In this document: positions 45,906 through 56,497 of the stretch, piece by piece
Layout of the letters: each line of letters starts with the position of its first letter
Numbering within the stretch: the first letter of the stretch is position 1
Assembly: GCF_001426195.1 (NCBI RefSeq)
Contig: NZ_LMRS01000023.1
Coordinates: 124,001-188,000 of the forward strand
Direction: 5' to 3'
Source of the DNA: Sphingomonas sp. Leaf339
GTDB lineage: Bacteria > Pseudomonadota > Alphaproteobacteria > Sphingomonadales > Sphingomonadaceae
DNA: 64,000 bases
Made by a program: the position numbers and the translations under genes
Notes under the pieces: generated by a model
Told to the model about the DNA's origin: nothing
What the model saw: only the letters and a program-made list of their open reading frames with translations
Database searches by the model: none

Positions 45906-46011
45906 GGGCGTGCTCCTTTTTCGTCTCCTGAGTGACGCGAGTCGGCCGTTCGCTGATTGAAATGTTACATCATACCAAACGGAGCGCAAGTCTCCCTCTG
46001 CACCAACCGAT

Positions 46012-47340
46012 TCAACGCGCCGGCGACAGGCGCGTGATCGCCCGGTCGCGCCCGATCAGCGGCAACAGCGTCGCCATGTCGGGACCATGATCCAGCCCGG
46101 TCAGCGCCCGGCGCAGCGGCAGGAACAGTGCCTTGCCGGTGCGGCCGGTCGTCGCCTTCAGCCGGGCGGTCAGCGCGTGCCAGGGGTCGGCGGCCCAGTC
46201 GATCGCGTCGGCCTCGATGGCGGCCTGCGCCAGATAGTCGCGATCGGCGTCGGCGATGTCCCCCGTGATTGGTCCCTCGATCACCTGCCACCAGTCGGCG
46301 GCTTCCGACACGCGGGACAGGTTGGGTCGCACCGCCAGCCATTCGCTTTCGCCCATGCCGGCGGGCAGGCGATCGGCGACGGCGGCGTGATCCAGTTGAT
46401 GGACGATGCGGGCATTGACCTGTGCCAGTTCCGCCTCGTCGAAGCGCGCGGGCGCACGGCCGAAACGGGCGAAGTCGACGCCCTCGATCAGCGGCGCAAC
46501 ATCGGCGAACGGTTCGACGGGATCGCTGGTGCCGATCCGCGCCAGCAGCGACACGACGGCGGCCGGCTCGATCCCCGCCTCGCGGAAATGATCGACGCCG
46601 AGCGAGCCGAGCCGCTTCGACAGCTTGCCCTCCGCCCCGGTCAGCAACGCGGCATGGGTAAAGGCGGGGGGCGTCACGCCCATCGCCTCGAACATCTGCA
46701 CCTGCAATGCGGTGTTCGACACGTGATCCTCGCCGCGCACGACATGGGTCACGCCCATATCGACATCGTCGATCGCGGAGGGGAGCATATAGAGCCATGA
46801 TCCATCGGCGCGGCGCACCACGGGGTCGCTCATCGTCGCGGCCTCGAACCGCTGCGGCCCGCGCACCAGATCGTCCCACGCCAGCGGCGTGTCGTGGTCG
46901 AGGCGGAAGCGCCAATGCGGGCGGATGCCGTCCGCCTCCAGCTTCGCCCGGTCGGCATCGGTCAGCGACAGGGCGGCGCGATCGTACACCGGCGGCAACC
47001 CGCGCCCGAGCAAGATCTTGCGCTTCAGGTCGAGTTCCTGCGCCGTCTCAAACGCGGGATAGATGCGGCCGGCGGCGACCAGCGCATCGAACCGCTCGCC
47101 GTACAGTGCGAAGCGTTCGGACTGGCGCACCTCCGCATCGGGCGTCAGCCCCAGCCAGGCGAGATCGGCGTGGATCGCATCGACATATCGTTCCTCGCTG
47201 CGCTCCGCATCGGTGTCGTCGATCCGCAACAGGAAACGCCCGCCGTTCCTGCGCGCCCACAACCAGTTGTGGAGCGCGGTGCGGATGTTGCCGACATGCA
47301 GGCGGCCGGTGGGCGAGGGAGCGAAACGGGTGACGACCAT
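46012..47340 (-). CDS. gltX: Glutamyl-tRNA synthetase
   Basis: 442 residues. Class Ib synthetase. HIGH-like motif PSPTGRLHVGNIRTA, RIDDTDAERS, and KMSKS-like EGKLSKRLGSLG. ATG at 47340; the open frame to 47394 is not needed. Alphaproteobacteria often carry two gltX genes, so a second copy elsewhere is likely. Confidence 0.95.
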   Translation of the reverse strand: MVVTRFAPSPTGRLHVGNIRTALHNWLWARRNGGRFLLRIDDTDAERSEERYVDAIHADLAWLGLTPDAEVRQSERFALYGERFDALVAAGRIYPAFETAQELDLKRKILLGRGLPPVYDRAALSLTDADRAKLEADGIRPHWRFRLDHDTPLAWDDLVRGPQRFEAATMSDPVVRRADGSWLYMLPSAIDDVDMGVTHVVRGEDHVSNTALQVQMFEAMGVTPPAFTHAALLTGAEGKLSKRLGSLGVDHFREAGIEPAAVVSLLARIGTSDPVEPFADVAPLIEGVDFARFGRAPARFDEAELAQVNARIVHQLDHAAVADRLPAGMGESEWLAVRPNLSRVSEAADWWQVIEGPITGDIADADRDYLAQAAIEADAIDWAADPWHALTARLKATTGRTGKALFLPLRRALTGLDHGPDMATLLPLIGRDRAITRLSPAR

Positions 47341-47462
47341 GCGCCCGTCCCTAAAGCCGGCAACCGGGGCGGGCAAACCTCTTCGGGACACCACGCCCGG
47401 TTATGTGGCTCTTTCGTTACGGCATCGCACCCCGTAAAGGGCGCCCATCCAAGGGGACGACC

Positions 47463-48398
47463 ATGAAACTCATCACCGGCAATTCCAATCCGCCGCTGGC
47501 GCAGGCGATCGCCGATTACTGCGAGCTGCCGCTGACCGAGGCGCTGGTCCGCCGGTTCGCCGATGAGGAGGTCTTCGTCGAGATCATGGAGAATGTCCGT
47601 GGCGAGGACGTGTTCGTCCTGCAATCCACGGGCTTCCCCGCCAACGACAATCTGATGGAATTGCTCATCATCATCGACGCGCTGAAGCGCGCGTCGGCGC
47701 GGCGCATCACCGCGGTGATCCCGTATATGGGCTATGCGCGGCAGGACCGGAAACCGGGTCCGCGCACGCCGATCTCGGCCAAGCTGGTCGCCAACCTGAT
47801 TACCGTGGCGGGGGCGGATCGGGTGCTGTCGGTCGATCTGCACGCCGGGCAGATCCAGGGATTCTTCGATATCCCGACCGACAATCTCTATGCCGCGCCG
47901 GTGATGTCGGCGGACATCCTCGCCCGGTTTAGCTCGAAGAACCTGATGGTCGTGTCGCCCGACGTCGGCGGCGTGGTGCGCGCGCGGCAACTGGCCAAGC
48001 GGCTGAACAACGCCCCCCTCGCCATCGTCGACAAGCGCCGCGAGCGCGCCGGCGAATCCGAGGTGATGAACATCATCGGCGATGTCGAAGGACGTTTCTG
48101 CGTGCTGATCGACGATATCGTCGATTCGGCCGGCACACTGTGCAACGCGGCGGCGGCGCTGCGCGAGGCGGGGGCGGAGGATGTCGTCGCCTATGTCACG
48201 CACGGCGTGCTGTCCGGCGGGGCGGTGGCGCGGGTCGACGGATCGGAACTGCGCGAACTGGTCATCACCGATTCGATCGGCAACCACGAGTCGATCTCCA
48301 CCACCAGCCGCATCCGCCACCTGCCGATCGCGCCGCTGCTGGGCGAGGCGATCAAGCGGATCGCGGATGAGACGAGTGTGTCCAGTCTGTTCGACTGA
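47463..48398 (+). CDS. prs: Ribose-phosphate pyrophosphokinase
   Basis: 311 residues. Makes PRPP for nucleotides, His and Trp. Substrate segments [36 protein letters not shown], and the PRPP loop [17 protein letters not shown] are intact. ATG at 47463, with AAGGGGA seven bases upstream. Divergent from gltX (about 120 bp). Confidence 0.96.
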   Translation: MKLITGNSNPPLAQAIADYCELPLTEALVRRFADEEVFVEIMENVRGEDVFVLQSTGFPANDNLMELLIIIDALKRASARRITAVIPYMGYARQDRKPGPRTPISAKLVANLITVAGADRVLSVDLHAGQIQGFFDIPTDNLYAAPVMSADILARFSSKNLMVVSPDVGGVVRARQLAKRLNNAPLAIVDKRRERAGESEVMNIIGDVEGRFCVLIDDIVDSAGTLCNAAAALREAGAEDVVAYVTHGVLSGGAVARVDGSELRELVITDSIGNHESISTTSRIRHLPIAPLLGEAIKRIADETSVSSLFD

Positions 48399-48483
48399 AC
48401 AAACTGGATTGGCCGGCGGGTCGGCTGGCCGAACCCGACCGACGGCGGCTTTGCCGTCGTCCTACCTTGACCTGCCTATTTGT

Positions 48484-48590
48484 CCGTCATCCCGGCGAAA
48501 GCCGGGACCCATGGACACGGTGCTTTCGCTTGTCCCGCGCATCATTGCCAACATCGCAACCATGGGTCCCGGCCTTCGCCGGGATGACGG
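48484..48590. repeat. REP-doublet palindrome after prs
   Basis: Arms 48484-48514 and 48560-48590 are 31 bases and complementary at 30 positions; each contains its own hairpin (CCCGGC...GCCGGG). The centre is 45 bases. Same architecture as 41054-41157 with a different consensus (TCATCCCGGCGAAAGCCGGGA). It lies between convergent prs and PilZ genes. Confidence 0.8.
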
Positions 48591-48616
48591 TGTGAAGAAC
48601 GATCACGCCACGACGT

Positions 48617-48982
48617 TCACCCGCCGCCCAACGCCACCAGATGGTCGAACACCACTGCATCCAGCGGCCGGCTGAACTCGCAGCCATAGCGCGTCGGGTC
48701 GCGCCACATGACCACCGCCTCCAGCGGCGCCAGTCCCGGTAGCGTCAGCCACACGGCCGTTCCGGGCGACAGGGCAAACGTGGTTTCCGCCCGAAAGCCG
48801 GTCGGCGACACTTCGATCAGGTCGATGTCGAAGCGCCCCTGTCCATCACCGCGCAGGTGCGCGCGGGTGCGGACGCGGCATCGGGTCGTGCCGCGCGCGT
48901 CGATGGCGGCAAACGGATCGGTGACGGGCGCGAAGGGCGGGACGAAGTGCGGCTGTTCCATGTCGCGACCATAGCGAATCAT
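48617..48982 (-). CDS. PilZ-domain protein
   Basis: 121 residues from ATG at 48982; ATG at 48961 gives 114. A single PilZ domain: RCRVRTRAHLRGDGQGRFDIDLIEVSPTGFRAETTFALSPGTAVWLTLPG, with the RxxxR-type basic start and D/NxSxxG-like SPTG segment. Probably binds cyclic di-GMP, although the SPTG motif departs from D/NxSxxG. Partner unknown. Confidence 0.85.
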   Translation of the reverse strand: MIRYGRDMEQPHFVPPFAPVTDPFAAIDARGTTRCRVRTRAHLRGDGQGRFDIDLIEVSPTGFRAETTFALSPGTAVWLTLPGLAPLEAVVMWRDPTRYGCEFSRPLDAVVFDHLVALGGG

Positions 48983-49144
48983 GGTTGCTGCGACGTTAAG
49001 CGCCCAGCAATCCCGCGTTCATCCCTCTATCGATATTGCGATGCGTTATCGATCGATGTGCGATTTAACCCGCCCGCACTGGATTCTGCCGGCCCCCTGT
49101 GCTTAAGGCGACGGGTTTTCTCATAGCGAGCGAGGGCGTCCTCC

Positions 49145-50344
<1,200 letters not shown>

Positions 50345-50367
50345 TCGGCGGCCTTCGTGGGCAAGGA

Positions 50368-50403
50368 AAGGGGCTCGGACGGAAACGTCCGGGCCCTTCT
50401 TCG
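50368..50403 (+). terminator. Terminator after sucC
   Basis: 13-14 bp stem (50368-50381 with 50386-50398, one mismatch) closed by a GAAA tetraloop, followed by CTTCTTCGTT. It ends sucC before etfB. Confidence 0.8.
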
Positions 50404-50538
50404 TTAAGGGTCGGTGGGGAGTCGCCATGCCGTAACGGCAGGCGTGGATTTCCGTACCCGACTTGCGAAAACGACGCAAAACCGCCAAATGCAATGCCGA
50501 TGTAACCGTGCAAGAACGATCGATTGGAGTAGGCCGCG

Positions 50539-51288
50539 ATGAAGGTGCTGGTGCCGGTCAAGCGTGTGCTTGACTATAATGTGAAGCCCCGCGTGAAGGC
50601 GGACGGATCGGGCGTCGATCTGGCGAACGTCAAGATGAGCATGAATCCGTTCGACGAGATCGCCGTCGAAGAGGCGATCCGGCTGAAGGAAAAGGGCGCG
50701 GTCACCGAGATCGTCGTCGTGTCGATCGGCGAGCAGAAGTCGCAGGAGACGCTGCGTACCGCCCTCGCCATGGGCGCCGATCGCGCGATCCTCGTGACCA
50801 GCGAAACCAAGGTCGAGCCGCTCGGCGTCGCCAAGATCCTGGCGAAGATCGTCGAGGAGGAAGCACCGCAACTCGTGATCCTGGGCAAGCAGGCGATCGA
50901 TGACGACAACAACCAGACCGGGCAGATGCTGGCTGGCCTGCTCGGCTGGGCACAGGGCACGTTCGCGTCCAAGGTCGAGATCGCCGATGGCGTCGCCAAG
51001 GTAACGCGCGAGGTCGATGGCGGGCTGGAAACCGACGATCTGAAACTGCCGGCCATCGTGACCACCGACCTGCGCCTGAACGAGCCACGCTATGCATCGT
51101 TGCCGAACATCATGAAGGCGAAGTCGAAGCCGATGGTGGCCAAGACCGCGGCCGATTTCGGGGTCGATGTGGCGCCGCGTCTGACCACGCTGAAGGTAAT
51201 CGAGCCGGCCAAGCGGTCGGCCGGGATCAAGGTGGCCGATGTCGATGAACTCGTGACGAAGCTCAAGGCGATGGGAGTGGCGAAGTGA
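50539..51288 (+). CDS. etfB: Electron transfer flavoprotein beta subunit
   Basis: 249 residues. Carries electrons from acyl-CoA and other dehydrogenases. [27 protein letters not shown] start, the GADRAILVT loop and [18 protein letters not shown] (AMP-binding). Its stop overlaps the etfA start by 4 bp. The 190 bp before it show no gene besides the sucC terminator. Confidence 0.96.
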   Translation: MKVLVPVKRVLDYNVKPRVKADGSGVDLANVKMSMNPFDEIAVEEAIRLKEKGAVTEIVVVSIGEQKSQETLRTALAMGADRAILVTSETKVEPLGVAKILAKIVEEEAPQLVILGKQAIDDDNNQTGQMLAGLLGWAQGTFASKVEIADGVAKVTREVDGGLETDDLKLPAIVTTDLRLNEPRYASLPNIMKAKSKPMVAKTAADFGVDVAPRLTTLKVIEPAKRSAGIKVADVDELVTKLKAMGVAK

Positions 51289-52214
51289 AGACGCTGGTCT
51301 GGGTCGAACATGACGGCACGTCCGTCAAGGATGCCACGCTGTCGGCGATCACCGCCGCCGCGCAACTGGGCGAAGTCCATCTGCTGGTCGCCGGCGAAGG
51401 CGTCGGCGCAGTGGGCGATGCCGCGGCGAAGATCGCTGGAGTCGGCAAGGTGCATGTCGCCGACGACGCGGCCTATGCGCACGCGCTCGCCGAAAACGTT
51501 GCGCCGCTGGTCGTCGATCTGATGGGCCATCACGACGCGTTCGTCGTGCCCGCGACCACCACGGGCAAGAATATCGCCCCGCGCGTGGCGGCGTTGCTCG
51601 ACGTGATGCAGATTAGCGACGTGCTGTCGGTCGAATCGCCCAACACCTTCACGCGGCCGATCTATGCCGGCAACGCGATCGCGACGGTGCAGACCAGCGA
51701 TGCCAAGCTGGTGCTGACGATCCGAGGCACCGCGTTTGACAAGGCGGCGGCCGAGGGTGGCAGCGGCACGGTCGAGGCGGTTGCCTCGGTCGGCGATAAG
51801 GGCCTGTCGACCTTCGCCGGATCGGAGATCGCCGACAATGCCCGGCCTGAATTGACGAGTGCGAAGATCATCGTGTCGGGTGGTCGTGCGCTGGGATCGG
51901 AGGATCAGTTCCACGCACTGATCGATCCGCTGGCGGACAAGCTGGGCGCCGGCGTCGGCGCCAGCCGTGCGGCGGTCGATGCGGGCTACGCCCCCAACGA
52001 TTATCAGGTCGGCCAGACCGGCAAGATCGTCGCGCCCGAAATTTATGTCGCGGTTGGCATCTCCGGCGCGATCCAGCATCTGGCGGGGATGAAGGATTCC
52101 AAGACGATCATCGCCATCAACAAGGACGAGGACGCGCCGATATTCCAAGTGGCGGACATCGGCCTGGTCGGTGATCTGTTCAAGATCGTGCCGGAACTGA
52201 CCAGCAAACTATAG
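51285..52214 (+). CDS. etfA: Electron transfer flavoprotein alpha subunit
   Basis: 309 residues. N-terminal domain similar to EtfB; C-terminal FAD domain [70 protein letters not shown] and [24 protein letters not shown] start at 51285 in overlap with etfB. Confidence 0.96.
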   Translation: MKTLVWVEHDGTSVKDATLSAITAAAQLGEVHLLVAGEGVGAVGDAAAKIAGVGKVHVADDAAYAHALAENVAPLVVDLMGHHDAFVVPATTTGKNIAPRVAALLDVMQISDVLSVESPNTFTRPIYAGNAIATVQTSDAKLVLTIRGTAFDKAAAEGGSGTVEAVASVGDKGLSTFAGSEIADNARPELTSAKIIVSGGRALGSEDQFHALIDPLADKLGAGVGASRAAVDAGYAPNDYQVGQTGKIVAPEIYVAVGISGAIQHLAGMKDSKTIIAINKDEDAPIFQVADIGLVGDLFKIVPELTSKL

Positions 52215-52250
52215 TTGTCCGCGATTCGCGGGAAATTAAGTTCATCGGTG

Positions 52251-52280
52251 AAGGCGCGGCGGCAACGTCGCGCCTTTTCC
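52251..52280 (+). terminator. Terminator after etfA
   Basis: 8-bp stem AAGGCGCG (52251-52258) with CGCGCCTT (52269-52276), then TTCCTTG. Moderately strong. Confidence 0.7.
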
Positions 52281-52442
52281 TTGTCTGCTTCCTGGGATTG
52301 TCAGCAGCATGGGATAATACACCAATACGGACGCAATTCACCCCGAACAGCATTAACGGGCTGTTAGTGTTACCCCATTAGGCACCGTCATTAACGCTGT
52401 TCCGGCCTCCACGGGAATGGAGGCGTCATATGGGGAAGTTTG

Positions 52443-53030
52443 ATGATGAGCTTTAAGGCACTGATCGCCGGTACGTTGATGGCCGCGGGCGTAATTGCAT
52501 CGCCGGCCGAGGCCGCGACCATCGTGTTCGATTTCAGCTTCCAGAACGTCAGTCGCGTCAACGGTTCGTTCTCGTTCGACGATGCGAAGACCGGCGTGCT
52601 GGGCTATGCCGATCTGACCGCGTTCGACCTGACAGTGGTCGGCGACGCCGTGACCGCCGCCAGCAATTACACGCTGGCCGATGTGCTGGCGATGCCGGTG
52701 TATTCCTTCTTTTCGTTCGATGCGTCGCAGTTCCATCTGAACACGGGTGTCGTGGACGGCCCGTTCGGTGGAGTGGATCTGTTCTTCGGTGCCGCCAGCA
52801 AGTCGGCCAACGCTCGCCCGGACCAGGATCTGGATAGCGGCTTCGTGGTCGGCACCGCCGGCGCCTATCGCGATTTCCGCACCGATTTCGCCGGCGGTAT
52901 CGACACCGTGTCGCTCGGCGTTGCCGCCGTGCCGGAACCGGCGACCTGGGCGATGATGCTGGTCGGTTTCGCGCTGGTCGGTGCCGCCACCCGTTATCGC
53001 CGCCGCGCGACGAACGTCGCGTTCGGCTGA
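52443..53030 (+). CDS. PEPxxWA-CTERM exported protein
   Basis: 195 residues. Signal peptide 1-24 (FKALIAGTLMAAGVIASPAEAA), then a beta-rich body, and the C-terminal sorting signal VPEPATWAMMLVGFALVGAATRYRRR: the PEP motif, membrane span and basic tail. Such proteins are anchored or released by an exosortase and linked to exopolysaccharide. The exosortase gene is not in this window. ATG at 52443 with GGGGAAG upstream. Confidence 0.9.
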   Translation: MMSFKALIAGTLMAAGVIASPAEAATIVFDFSFQNVSRVNGSFSFDDAKTGVLGYADLTAFDLTVVGDAVTAASNYTLADVLAMPVYSFFSFDASQFHLNTGVVDGPFGGVDLFFGAASKSANARPDQDLDSGFVVGTAGAYRDFRTDFAGGIDTVSLGVAAVPEPATWAMMLVGFALVGAATRYRRRATNVAFG

Positions 53031-53038
53031 CCCAAGAT

Positions 53039-53080
53039 GACAGCGGCGGGAACGGGGTGACCTGGTCCCGCCGCCCTGTC
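53039..53080 (+). terminator. Hairpin between the PEP-CTERM gene and the dipeptidase gene
   Basis: GACAGCGGCGGGA (53039-53051) pairs with TCCCGCCGCCCTGTC (53066-53080), a long stem with one bulge region. No T tract, so it is a weak or Rho-assisted terminator. Confidence 0.45.
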
Positions 53081-53091
53081 ATGATGAGGGC

Positions 53092-54333
53092 ATGATCGCC
53101 CTCCTGCTGCTTCAGGCCACCGCCGCCGCATCGCCCGCCCCCGATCCGGCCTCGATCCGCGCCGAGCGGGTGCTGACCCGCGCACCGGTGATCGATGGTC
53201 ATAACGACCTCGCCTGGGAACTGCGCGATGCACAGGGCGGCCAAGTCGAAACGACCGACCTGCGCCGTGGCACCGATGCGCTGCCCCGCCCGCTCCAGAC
53301 CGATATCGCGCGCTTGCGTCGTGGCCATGTCGGCGGGCAATTCTGGTCCGTCTGGATACCTGCCGACGTCACCGGCCCGCGCGCGGTCGAGATGACGTTG
53401 GAGCAGATTGATATCGTCCGTCGCCTCGTCGCCGCCTACCCCCGCGATCTGGCACTCGCCACCGATGCCCGATCGGTCCGCCGCATCGCCGACGATGGCC
53501 GTATCGCCTCGTTGATCGGGGTGGAGGGCGGCCATCAGATCGACGGTCGCCTGTCGGTGCTGCGCCAGTACAAGGCGCTCGGCGTCGGCTATATGACGCT
53601 GACGCACGGCAAGAGCCTCGACTGGGCTGATTCCTCCACCGACGATCCACGCAGCGGCGGCCTGTCGCCGTTCGGGCGACAGGTGGTGGCCGAGATGAAC
53701 CGAATCGGCATGATCGTCGATGTCAGCCATGTGTCGGATGCGACGATGGCGGCGGTGCTGGCGGTGGCGAAGGCGCCGGTGATCGCCTCGCACTCCGGCG
53801 CCCGCGCGGTTGCCGATGCGCCGCGCGACATTGCCGATGAATTGCTGCGCAGCATTGCCGCGAACGGCGGCGTGGTGATGGTGAATTTCTATCCCGCCTT
53901 TCTGTCCACCGCGTGGCGCCGCTGGGATACCGACCGCACCGTCTATGCCAACTCGATCGGCGTCCCGGCGGACGTGTATGGCGCGAAATCGCCGGCGCCA
54001 CTGGTCGCCTGGGATACGACACACCCGGAGCCGCGCGTCGATGCCGCCACCGTCGCGGATCATGTCGACCACGTCGCGCGGGTGGCGGGCCACGATCACG
54101 TCGGGTTGGGTGGCGATTTCGACGGGATCAACGGCACCGGCCCGGTGGGGATGAAGGGGGTGGACGCCTATCCGGCGCTGTTCGCCGAACTGGTGCGGCG
54201 GGGCTGGTCCGATGCCGATCTCGCCCGGCTGTCGCGCGGCAACGTGCTGCGGGTGATGGAGCGGGTGGAGGCGGTCGCGGCGGTCAGCGCCGGACAGCCA
54301 CCGGTCGACGCGATCGACCGCGCCGCGCGGTAA
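53092..54333 (+). CDS. Membrane dipeptidase (M19 family)
   Basis: 413 residues. Zinc metallo-dipeptidase. Short signal peptide (MIALLLLQATAAASP), then VIDGHNDLAWELRD with the HxD zinc motif, GVEGGHQIDG (bridging Glu), VDVSHVSDATM (His), ASHSGARAVADAPRDI (His), and the C-terminal HVGLGGDFDGIN. Probably exported; it hydrolyses dipeptides, with substrate range unknown. Confidence 0.93.
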   Translation: MIALLLLQATAAASPAPDPASIRAERVLTRAPVIDGHNDLAWELRDAQGGQVETTDLRRGTDALPRPLQTDIARLRRGHVGGQFWSVWIPADVTGPRAVEMTLEQIDIVRRLVAAYPRDLALATDARSVRRIADDGRIASLIGVEGGHQIDGRLSVLRQYKALGVGYMTLTHGKSLDWADSSTDDPRSGGLSPFGRQVVAEMNRIGMIVDVSHVSDATMAAVLAVAKAPVIASHSGARAVADAPRDIADELLRSIAANGGVVMVNFYPAFLSTAWRRWDTDRTVYANSIGVPADVYGAKSPAPLVAWDTTHPEPRVDAATVADHVDHVARVAGHDHVGLGGDFDGINGTGPVGMKGVDAYPALFAELVRRGWSDADLARLSRGNVLRVMERVEAVAAVSAGQPPVDAIDRAAR

Positions 54334-54381
54334 TGGGGATGCCGTTGCACCCGGTAACGGTCGGACGCTAGACCAGTCGGC

Positions 54382-55482
54382 ATGAACCCCCTAACCCTGA
54401 CGCGCCGCACCGCTCTTGCCGGTATCGCCGCGACCGTGGCGTTGCCGCTCCGCGCCGCCGATTCCGACGTCCGCCTGATCGCCGGCACCTATGCGCGGGA
54501 GGGCGGCAAGGGTCTGTATCCGATCACCTATGACACCGCCGCTGATCGCTGGCAGGTCGGCACGCCGGTGGCGGGCATCGACGACGCGTCGTTCGGCGTC
54601 AAAGCCCCGCGCGGGCCATGGTATTTCGTGAAAGAGCAGACCGCCGGCCAGGTGTCGTCGGTCGGCGCCGATTGGGCGCGGCAGGCGACCGTCAGCACCG
54701 GCGGCGCCGATCCCTGTCACGCCGCGATCGACCGCACCGGCACCTGCCTCGCGGTCGCCAATTACAGCAGCGGCAGCGTGGCGTTCCACCGCCTCGACCC
54801 CCGCACCGGCGCGCCCGCCGATCCCACCATGTTCCGGCATCAGGGGCAGGGGCCGGTCCGCGATCGTCAGGCGGAGCCGCACGCGCATTGGGTGGGGTTC
54901 AGCCCCGACCAGCGCTGGCTGCATTCGGTCGATCTCGGCGCGGATGCGATCTTCGCCTATCGGTTCGATGCAGCCGCGCGAACGCTGGCGCCCCCGATCG
55001 TGGCCTGGCGCGCGCCGCCCGGATCGGGGCCACGCCATCTGATCCGCCACCCGCGCCTGCCGATCGCCTATGTCGTGTGCGAACTGTCGAGCCGGTTGAT
55101 CGCGCTCACCACCACCCCCGACGGCCGTTTCGCGACGCGCACCAGCGTCTCGACGTTGCCGGCCGGGTATAAGGGCGCATCCTTCCCCGCCCATATCGCG
55201 ATCGGTCGCACCGGTCGGCGCCTCTACGTCTCGAACCGTGGTCACAACAGCATCACCGTGTTCGCGCTGGACGGCACCGGCATGCCGCAACCGATCCAGC
55301 ACATCCCCAGCGGCGGCGACTGGCCGCGCTTTTTCCTGATGCTGGAGAACCGGCAACGCCTGCTGGTCGCCAACGAACGATCGGGCAGCGCGGCGGTGTT
55401 CCGCATCGGCGCGGACGGCAAGCTGGCGGCGACCGGCCAGACGCTGGCGGTGCCGGGGGCGGTGTTTCTGGGATTGGCTTGA
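54382..55482 (+). CDS. Lactonase family (YbhE-type beta-propeller) protein, exported
   Basis: 366 residues. The N-terminus TRRTALAGIAATVALPLRAAD is a Tat-like signal. The rest is a seven-bladed propeller: YSSGSVAFHRLDPRTG, PHAHWVGFSPDQRWLHSVDLGADAIF, and LYVSNRGHNSITVFALDG. Resembles 6-phosphogluconolactonase, but the export signal argues for another lactone or a sensing role. Confidence 0.87.
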   Translation: MNPLTLTRRTALAGIAATVALPLRAADSDVRLIAGTYAREGGKGLYPITYDTAADRWQVGTPVAGIDDASFGVKAPRGPWYFVKEQTAGQVSSVGADWARQATVSTGGADPCHAAIDRTGTCLAVANYSSGSVAFHRLDPRTGAPADPTMFRHQGQGPVRDRQAEPHAHWVGFSPDQRWLHSVDLGADAIFAYRFDAAARTLAPPIVAWRAPPGSGPRHLIRHPRLPIAYVVCELSSRLIALTTTPDGRFATRTSVSTLPAGYKGASFPAHIAIGRTGRRLYVSNRGHNSITVFALDGTGMPQPIQHIPSGGDWPRFFLMLENRQRLLVANERSGSAAVFRIGADGKLAATGQTLAVPGAVFLGLA

Positions 55483-55549
55483 CGGGCCGCGGATAACGAA
55501 GCTCAGGGTCTATTGCTGGAATACACCAGAACCCGAATCAGGATGATCG

Positions 55550-56488
55550 ATGCTCGCTGAAACCCTTGCCCTGCTCGCTTCAGCTGCGTTGGGGATCGGA
55601 CCCTCGGCCGGAAACACAACCCCCATCACGACCCAGGCGACGACGACCACCGCGTTGGCTGTCGCCTCCGCTAGTCTGGTCGGAAAGGTTCAATGCGTTC
55701 CGTTCACATGGTTGGCGAACGACAAGGGTGCCGAGCGGGGCGGGATCAGCGTCCCCATTCAGTTGAACGGCCAGACCATGCCGCTGCAGCTCGACACCGG
55801 TGCCAACGTCACCATCCTCTATGGCCAGCTTGCCGTGAAATCGGGCTGGGCAGCCAAGGGCGCCGAGAATTTTCAAGCACGGTCGTTCAGCGTGGCCGGG
55901 GCCGCACTCGACCGGCCGAAAATCTACGTCAATCCAGACATGGACGAAGATCCTGCCGTCCGGGGAACGCTGGGCCTGCCGGCGCTGCTCGGCAAGGTGA
56001 CCGTTATCGACTATCCGGCCAAACGCTTCTGCCTTTTCGCCGAGGCGGACTTGCCGACGCCGCTCCGACAGGCGGACTTCGTCCGCGCGATGCTCCGGAA
56101 CGCAAAGTTCCACGTGCCGATCACCTCGGGCACGTTCGCCAGCGACACCGTCGTTTTCGATACCGGATCGAGCGAGATGCCGCTTCACGTCGATCTGGCG
56201 GCGTGGAAGATCATTACCGGGCGGACCAGTACCGATAACGCACCAGCATCGATCAAGGGGATGGCATGGGGAAAGCCGTTCACGCTGGCTGGCGCCCCGG
56301 CGCTTTCGCCGGTCATGCTCGGTGAGATCGCATTGGGGAAAGTGGATGTGTTCACAAACCCTGATGCACCCGCCAGCTTTTCCGAATGGCCCGTTCGCAC
56401 CGATGGCGTTCTTGGCAATGCGCCGTTCTGGGATGGGATTGTGATCCTCGATCTCACCGCCAATGTCCGTTTCAGCGTGATCCGCTGA
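55550..56488 (+). CDS. Two-lobed aspartic protease-like exported protein
   Basis: 312 residues. Signal peptide about 1-21; both halves carry a DTG/DTGSS-type motif: MPLQLDTGANVTILYG (about 78-93) and TVVFDTGSSEMPLHVDL (about 206-222). GTLGLPALLGKVTVIDY and GVLGNAPFWDGIVILDL are hydrophobic-Gly partners in each lobe. Bacterial retropepsin-like proteins usually have one motif per chain; here there are two, as in pepsin. AGGA is seven bases before the ATG. Confidence 0.8.
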   Translation: MLAETLALLASAALGIGPSAGNTTPITTQATTTTALAVASASLVGKVQCVPFTWLANDKGAERGGISVPIQLNGQTMPLQLDTGANVTILYGQLAVKSGWAAKGAENFQARSFSVAGAALDRPKIYVNPDMDEDPAVRGTLGLPALLGKVTVIDYPAKRFCLFAEADLPTPLRQADFVRAMLRNAKFHVPITSGTFASDTVVFDTGSSEMPLHVDLAAWKIITGRTSTDNAPASIKGMAWGKPFTLAGAPALSPVMLGEIALGKVDVFTNPDAPASFSEWPVRTDGVLGNAPFWDGIVILDLTANVRFSVIR

Positions 56489-56497
56489 CCCGATCCT

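Noticed and set aside
52558..54099. 513-residue open frame opposite the PEP-CTERM and dipeptidase genes
   Set aside because: Antisense shadow; the sense-strand genes have full family motifs.
56107..56116. Half parS-like GTTCCACGTG in the aspartic-protease gene
   Set aside because: Only one half of the palindrome matches.
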